Below, piece after piece: positions 14,118 to 19,080 of a stretch of DNA of 19,080 nt (its first letter is position 1; every line of letters begins with the position of its first letter). The notes beneath the pieces were generated by a model. It had not been told where the DNA came from. It worked only from the letters and a program-made list of their open reading frames with translations, and ran no database searches. Both the position numbers and the translations under genes were made by a program. The DNA comes from DATIRA01 sp964553405 (GTDB taxonomy: Bacteria > Pseudomonadota > Gammaproteobacteria > Steroidobacterales > Steroidobacteraceae): assembly GCA_964553405.1 (NCBI GenBank), contig CAZKLS010000048.1:1-19080 (forward strand), read 5' to 3'.

Positions 14118-15002
14118 TCATCCCTTGACTCCGCCGGCCGTCAGGCCCGACACCAGGTACTTCTGCAGGAACAGGAACAGCACCACGATCGGCAGCGATA
14201 CGATGATCGACCCGGCCGCGAAGTACCCCCATTGCGAGGTGAAACCTCCCACGAAGAATTTCAGTCCGACCGGCGCCGTGTACTTCAGCTCTTCCTCGAG
14301 GAAGGTCGCCGCCAGGATGAACTCGTTCCAGCCGGTCATGAACGAGAACAGCGCGGTCACCGCCACGGCCGGCTTTGCCAGGGGCAGGATGATCCTGAAG
14401 AAGATCGTCTGCCGCGAGGCGCCGTCCATGATGGCCGACTCCTCAATCTCCAGCGGGATCGTATCGAAGTATCCCTTCAGCATCCATACGCAGAACGGTA
14501 TCGCGGTGACGGAATACACCAGCACCAGCCCGAGGAACGAGTTCCCGAGCTTCAGCCAGCTGACGATGATGATGTACAGCGGCACCAGCAGCAGCGTGCC
14601 CGGGAACATCTGGGAGATCAGGAAGGACAGCATGCCCTGGCGCCGCCCCGGGAACGAGAAACGGGAGAACGCGTAGGCCGCCGTGCAGGCCAGGAACACC
14701 CCCAGCACGGTCGTGGCCGCCGCGACGATCGCGCTGTTCAGGATCCAGCGCAGGAAGGGCTGCTCGGTCAGCACGTCGGTGAAGTTCTGCAGCGACAGCG
14801 TCTCCGGCCAGGGGATGATCGCCCGCAGGCGGTCCAGGAAGCCGGGGTCCGGCGGGACGTCCGAAAAGGCCAGGTTCTGGGTCCCGGAGAAGGCGACGCT
14901 GAACACCCAGAGCACCGGGTAGATCGCGAGCAGCGTGAACGTGATCAGCGCCGCGTGCAGCAGCAGGTGCGAGCGGTCGCCGCGTTGAACCCGTTTGCTC
15001 AT
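14118..15002 (-). CDS. malG: Maltose/maltodextrin ABC transporter permease MalG
   Basis: This 294-residue inner-membrane permease has about six hydrophobic segments, beginning with residues 14-38. The cytoplasmic EAA coupling loop is EESAIMDGASRQTIFFRIIL (187-206, continuing to Pro211), which docks on MalK. Other MalG-like stretches are FSRFSFPGRRQGM, LISQMFPGTLLLVPLY, FCVWMLKGYFDTIP and SFMTGWNEFILAATFL. The length matches MalG of E. coli (296 residues). The ATG at 15002 overlaps the malF stop by 4 bases (ATGA), a standard coupling arrangement. The reading frame stays open further upstream inside malF, but that part is antisense-free shadow without membrane character. Partner: MalF, forming the translocation pore. 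Confidence 0.95.
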   Translation of the reverse strand: MSKRVQRGDRSHLLLHAALITFTLLAIYPVLWVFSVAFSGTQNLAFSDVPPDPGFLDRLRAIIPWPETLSLQNFTDVLTEQPFLRWILNSAIVAAATTVLGVFLACTAAYAFSRFSFPGRRQGMLSFLISQMFPGTLLLVPLYIIIVSWLKLGNSFLGLVLVYSVTAIPFCVWMLKGYFDTIPLEIEESAIMDGASRQTIFFRIILPLAKPAVAVTALFSFMTGWNEFILAATFLEEELKYTAPVGLKFFVGGFTSQWGYFAAGSIIVSLPIVVLFLFLQKYLVSGLTAGGVKG

Positions 15003-17017
15003 TTGTGCATGGCCTCGGTGGCGCGGGTCACTCGCGTCTGGAACACGCCGTAGACCAGCAGGATCATGAAGATCACCACGGAGTAGGCCGCGGCGTAGCC
15101 GTAGCGGTACTCCTCGAAGGCGATCTTGTAGGCCTTGGTGACCAGGATCTCGTTGGCGCCGGCCGGCTCGCCGCCCGAGACCAGGTAGATGATGTTGAAC
15201 ATGTTGAAGGTCCACACCACCGACAGGATCACGGCCGGTATCAGCGTCGGCTTCAGCAGCGGCAGCGTAATCCGCCAGAACTGCTGCCAGCGAGTCGCGC
15301 CCTCGACCGTCGCCGCCTCGTACATGTCCTGGGAGATGGACTGCAGGCCGCCGAGGATCACCACCATCATGAACGGGAAGCTGAGCCAGCCGTTCGTCAC
15401 GAGCCCCGTCATGAACGAGGAGAACACGCCGTCGAACCACGCCACGGGCTCGCCGCCGAACATCTGGATCGCCTGGTTGATCGCACCGAACTGCTGGTGA
15501 AACAAGGCCTTCCAGATCAGCGCCGTGATGTAGTTCGGGATCGCCCAGGGCAGGATCAGCAGCACCCGGTACACGGCCTTGAAGCGCAGCCCCGGCGTGT
15601 TCAGCGCCAGCGCGAGCAGCATGCCGAGCGACACGCCCACCGTGACGTTGGAGACGGTCCAGCAGATCGTTATGAACAGCGTCCAGTAGAAGTTCTGGTA
15701 GTTGATCACCCAGCCGGCATCGGTGTGCCGGGCGACCTGGACGTCGCCGAGGATGTCGATGTAGTTCTGCAGGCCGACCCAGATCTCGCTGAGCGGCAGG
15801 TTGGTGTTGAAGATCGTCTGCCCGGTGAACGACAGCACGATCCCGTAGCCGAACGGAAAGAACACCAGGACCAGCATGCCCAGCATCGCCGGTGTGACGT
15901 AGGCATAGGCGTAGCGGTGCTCGGCCACCGTGTCCTTCAGCCGCCGCGCCAGCCCCAGCGCGAAGAAGGCCAGGATGCCTGCGCCCAGCGCCCAGTTGCC
16001 CCAGAGTGCCCGGGCGAGCGGACGCCGGAACTCGTCCGCGGCCGCAGCCTCGGCGGCCGCGACCGCCGAGCCGTCCGGCGCGAGCAGCCCGCGCGGCCGC
16101 TGGAACACGTCCACGTCCCAGGTGTTGACCGAGTCGCTGAAGGTGCCGCCGATTCTCGCGCGGAGCTCCCGGAATGCCTCGCCGACCATCGAGTTCCCGT
16201 CGGCGGCGAGCTGCTCGAGCGAGGACACGCTGCGCGAGGCATACCAGTACCAGGCCATCGAGAACAGCCCGAGCGCGACCAGGAACAGCGTCCAGCGCAG
16301 CGCCCGCGATGGCTCGCCGCCGGAGCGGTTAAGCAGCAGCGCGAGCACCAGGAACAACGCGACCGGCAGCGCCACCAGCGGCAGCAGTCCGGGACCCGCG
16401 CCCGTCGCGGCCGGGACCTCGGCCAGCGGGCCCTCGTGCTGCACGAAGCCCGCGATGGCGCCGTCGAGCAGGTAAGGCACCGTGATCCGCACCCGGCCCT
16501 CGGCCGGGCGGCTCACGTCGATCTGGGGCTTGCGGTAGACGCCCTCAGCCGCGTTGGTATCCGCGGCCGCGCGCAGCTCCTGGCCCAGGTCGTAGAGCCA
16601 TTTCTCCTCCTTCCCAAGCCGCCTCGGCAGTTCGCCCTTCGTGTCCGAGGCATGCGTCGAGGCGAGCAGCCTGGCGCCGGCCAGGCGCACGACGCGTATC
16701 TGGTCCTCGCCCGGGGAGCGCCCGGTCCAGTCCTGGAGGCCGGCCTGCAGCGCCGCCGGGTCGTCCGGTTGCGCGGCCAGCATGCCGGCCACGTAGTCCG
16801 CGAGCGCGCTGCCCTCGATGATCGCGATACGCGACTGCTGGTCCGCGATCAGCTGGTCCCGCGCCTGGCCGTGGAACCAGCCGCCGAGCAGGCCGGCGGC
16901 GAGCAGCGCGAGCAGCAGCCCGAGCGCCGGGGGCTGCAGCAGGAAACCGAGCGCCCGTCGGGCCGGGGTCTCGGCGACCTCGCCCGACTTGACTCCCCGT
17001 TCCGCCAGTTCGCTCAC
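14999..17017 (-). CDS. malF: Maltose/maltodextrin ABC transporter permease MalF with a large N-terminal sensor-like extension
   Basis: This 672-residue protein starts at a GTG codon. The C-terminal part (about 370-672) is a standard MalF core: TPAMLGMLVLVFFPFGYGIVLSF, LLILPWAIPNYITALIWK, and the EAA loop EAATVEGATRWQQFWRITLP (567-586). The first 365 residues are extra: TM1 (about 30-47), an extracytoplasmic domain (48-208) with DQIRVVRLAGARLLAST and VRITVPYLLDGAIAGFVQHEG that resembles a Cache/PAS-like sensor fold, TM2 (210-229), TM3 (241-259), a second extracytoplasmic stretch (262-338) and TM4 (341-357). E. coli MalF has 514 residues and its periplasmic P2 domain lies elsewhere, between TM3 and TM4 of the core. 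The ribosome binding site AGGGGAG is 6 bases before the GTG. The gene follows malE by 22 bases and overlaps malG. Confidence 0.93.
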   Translation of the reverse strand: MSELAERGVKSGEVAETPARRALGFLLQPPALGLLLALLAAGLLGGWFHGQARDQLIADQQSRIAIIEGSALADYVAGMLAAQPDDPAALQAGLQDWTGRSPGEDQIRVVRLAGARLLASTHASDTKGELPRRLGKEEKWLYDLGQELRAAADTNAAEGVYRKPQIDVSRPAEGRVRITVPYLLDGAIAGFVQHEGPLAEVPAATGAGPGLLPLVALPVALFLVLALLLNRSGGEPSRALRWTLFLVALGLFSMAWYWYASRSVSSLEQLAADGNSMVGEAFRELRARIGGTFSDSVNTWDVDVFQRPRGLLAPDGSAVAAAEAAAADEFRRPLARALWGNWALGAGILAFFALGLARRLKDTVAEHRYAYAYVTPAMLGMLVLVFFPFGYGIVLSFTGQTIFNTNLPLSEIWVGLQNYIDILGDVQVARHTDAGWVINYQNFYWTLFITICWTVSNVTVGVSLGMLLALALNTPGLRFKAVYRVLLILPWAIPNYITALIWKALFHQQFGAINQAIQMFGGEPVAWFDGVFSSFMTGLVTNGWLSFPFMMVVILGGLQSISQDMYEAATVEGATRWQQFWRITLPLLKPTLIPAVILSVVWTFNMFNIIYLVSGGEPAGANEILVTKAYKIAFEEYRYGYAAAYSVVIFMILLVYGVFQTRVTRATEAMHK

Positions 17018-17023
17018 GACGGG

Positions 17024-17030
17024 CTCCCCT
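17024..17030 (-). promoter_or_regulatory. Ribosome binding site of malF
   Basis: AGGGGAG on the minus strand lies 6 bases before the GTG at 17017. It fixes the start and so confirms that the long N-terminal extension is translated with malF. Confidence 0.7.
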
Positions 17031-17039
17031 GCGGTTGGC

Positions 17040-18284
17040 TCAGCGACCCTTGCGCAGCTTGGCGATGTTACCCTCGACCGTCTGCTGGGCCTCCTTCAAC
17101 GCCACTTCCGGCGTGGCCGAGCCCTTGACGATCTTGTTCATCGCAGTGGTCACCGGTGACCACATCAGCGTCATCTCCGCGTAGTTCGGCATCGGCACGG
17201 CCGTGTCGAGCTGCTTGCGGAAGCCGCTCAAGGTCGGGTTGTTCGCGACCTTCGGATCGTCGTAGACGCTCTTGTTGGTCGGCAGCTGGCCACCCTCGAG
17301 CGCCAGCACCAGCGCCGCGTCGCGGGAGACCAGGTACTCGGCAAACTCATAGGCCTGCTCCTTGTGCTTCGAGCCGGCCGAGACGTACACGCCCTCGACG
17401 GTGAGCCAGGGACGCATCGGCTTGCCGCCGGCCTCGTCCACGGTCGGCAGCGGGGCAATGGCGTACTTGACCTTGTCCTGCACCTCGCCGAGGAACCAGG
17501 GCCCCGAGAACACGATCGCGGCCCGGCCCTCGTTGAACAGGCTGGCGATCAGCGTCGAGGAAGGATCCGCCGGCAGTATCCCGTCCTTGCGGTACCAGTC
17601 GAGCATCGTCTTGACGGCCGCGATGTTCTGCGGCGAGTCGATCGTCGGCACCGGACCCGGGCCGAACACCTGCCCGCCGAACGCGTTCATCAGCGCGGCG
17701 TGGAAGAAATAGTTCGAATACTCGTAGGCGAGCCCGAACCGTCCGGTCGAGGCGTCCGTCATGCCCTTGGCCAGCTTGACGAGCTCGCCCGTCGTCTTCG
17801 GCGGCGCCTTCACCAGCGCCGTGTTGTAGATCATCGCGATGCTCTTGTAGTTGAGCGGCAGGCCGTACACGGTGTCGCGATAGGTCATCGCCCGCATCAT
17901 GCCCGGCACCAGCTTCGCGGTGACCGCGTCGTCCAGGAAGAAGTCGATCGGTTCGATCGTCTGGCCGGCCTCCACCCAGCCGCCGAGGCGGTCCTGGGCG
18001 AAGATGAACACGTCCGGGCCCTTGCCGCGCGGCACCGAGGCGGTGATCTTGTCCGCGTAGGCGTCGTAGGGCACGGCGAGCGTCTTGACCGCGACGTCCT
18101 TCTGGCTCGCGTTGTAGTTCGCCACCACCTTCTCGAAGGCCGCCTTCTCGTCTCCGCGGTAGGCGTGCCAGACGGTGAGCTCGGTCGCGGCCCCGGCCGG
18201 GTGCAGCATGCCGAGCAGCAGCGTCGCGCCCGCGGCGAGGCTGGCCAGTAGACGGCGCATCGACCTGTTCGTATCGGGTCTCAT
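17040..18284 (-). CDS. malE: Maltose/maltodextrin ABC transporter substrate-binding protein MalE
   Basis: This is a 414-residue protein from the ATG at 18284. Signal peptide: MRRLLASLAAGATLLLGMLHPAGAA region, cleavage near GAA before TELTVWHAY. The mature protein is a family 1 extracellular solute-binding protein: ELTVWHAYRGDEKAAFEKV at the start, GPDVFIFAQDRLGGWVEAG, the MalE-like YGLPLNYKSIAMIYNTALV, LFNEGRAAIVFSGPWFLGEV, PWLTVEGVYVSAGSK and ALEGGQLPTNKSVY. It captures maltodextrins in the periplasm and docks on MalFG. A GAAGGAG lies 10 bases upstream of 18284; an internal ATG at 18260 would also give a full signal peptide. There is no lipobox, so it is predicted to be soluble. It lies 37 bases downstream of malK and 22 bases upstream of malF. 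Confidence 0.93.
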   Translation of the reverse strand: MRPDTNRSMRRLLASLAAGATLLLGMLHPAGAATELTVWHAYRGDEKAAFEKVVANYNASQKDVAVKTLAVPYDAYADKITASVPRGKGPDVFIFAQDRLGGWVEAGQTIEPIDFFLDDAVTAKLVPGMMRAMTYRDTVYGLPLNYKSIAMIYNTALVKAPPKTTGELVKLAKGMTDASTGRFGLAYEYSNYFFHAALMNAFGGQVFGPGPVPTIDSPQNIAAVKTMLDWYRKDGILPADPSSTLIASLFNEGRAAIVFSGPWFLGEVQDKVKYAIAPLPTVDEAGGKPMRPWLTVEGVYVSAGSKHKEQAYEFAEYLVSRDAALVLALEGGQLPTNKSVYDDPKVANNPTLSGFRKQLDTAVPMPNYAEMTLMWSPVTTAMNKIVKGSATPEVALKEAQQTVEGNIAKLRKGR

Positions 18285-18294
18285 CACTCCATTG

Positions 18295-18301
18295 CTCCTT
18301 C
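18295..18301 (-). promoter_or_regulatory. Ribosome binding site of malE
   Basis: GAAGGAG on the minus strand lies 10 bases before the ATG at 18284, in the gap after malK. It argues against any longer malE start inside malK. Confidence 0.55.
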
Positions 18302-18321
18302 GGCAGCGCGTTGGCCGGGGC

Positions 18322-19080
<759 letters not shown>

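Noticed and set aside
11363..14128. Very long open frame on the plus strand opposite the barrel and first DOMON gene
   Set aside because: Its composition is Val/Arg/Ala/Asp-rich low-complexity of the kind produced by reading GC-rich genes antisense. The minus-strand genes have signal peptides, domain motifs and ribosome binding sites.
15003..15440. Upstream extension of malG into malF
   Set aside because: The extra residues are an alternate-frame reading of malF with no hydrophobic pattern. The ATG at 15002 overlapping the malF stop is the natural start.
15005..17128. Long plus-strand open frame opposite malF
   Set aside because: The translation is His/Arg/Gln/Glu-rich with no domain pattern, and the minus strand encodes a recognisable permease throughout.

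Overview
This is a GC-rich (estimated by eye at about two thirds G+C) chromosomal window from a Gram-negative bacterium. The Gram-negative call rests on a C-terminally Phe-ended outer-membrane beta-barrel, several exported periplasmic proteins, a glycine-zipper surface-antigen-like protein and a Rap1a/Tai-immunity-like protein. The gene types fit a gammaproteobacterium or a related proteobacterium, but nothing here fixes the genus. Coding density is very high. No gap exceeds 300 bases, and I see no tRNA, rRNA, insertion sequence, CRISPR array or phage gene.

Left part (1-5334). The 3' end of a ygiQ-type radical SAM gene is followed by a membrane-anchored TlpA-like thioredoxin, both on the plus strand. 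Facing them on the minus strand is modA-modB-modC (high-affinity molybdate import) with an aldo/keto reductase gene directly downstream. A 174-base divergent region separates modA from a plus-strand glycine-zipper protein. That region holds a GTGA-N6-TCAC palindrome of the CRP/FNR type and a second inverted repeat.

Right part (5913-19080). Ten consecutive minus-strand genes have gaps of 22-70 bases or overlap, and they read as one maltodextrin/alpha-glucan operon. In transcription order they are malK (cut by the window edge), malE, malF, malG, a secreted glucodextranase-type DOMON protein, an outer-membrane beta-barrel, a second DOMON protein with a C-terminal SHOCT tail, malQ (4-alpha-glucanotransferase), a DUF4032 kinase-like protein and a small exported Rap1a-like protein. 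Inferred job: the barrel admits malto-oligosaccharides, the two DOMON proteins bind glucan at the envelope, MalE and MalFGK2 import the sugar, and MalQ remodels it in the cytoplasm. No amylase and no LacI/MalT-type regulator lies inside the window. The operon promoter must lie beyond the right edge.

The unusual points are: (i) MalF carries an N-terminal module of about 365 residues that looks like a transmembrane extracytoplasmic sensor; (ii) two divergent DOMON paralogues flank the barrel gene, one with a SHOCT tail; (iii) a perfect 30-nt palindrome sits between the barrel and the second DOMON gene; (iv) a kinase-like DUF4032 protein with an intact Lys/Asp/Asn/Asp set lies beside malQ.
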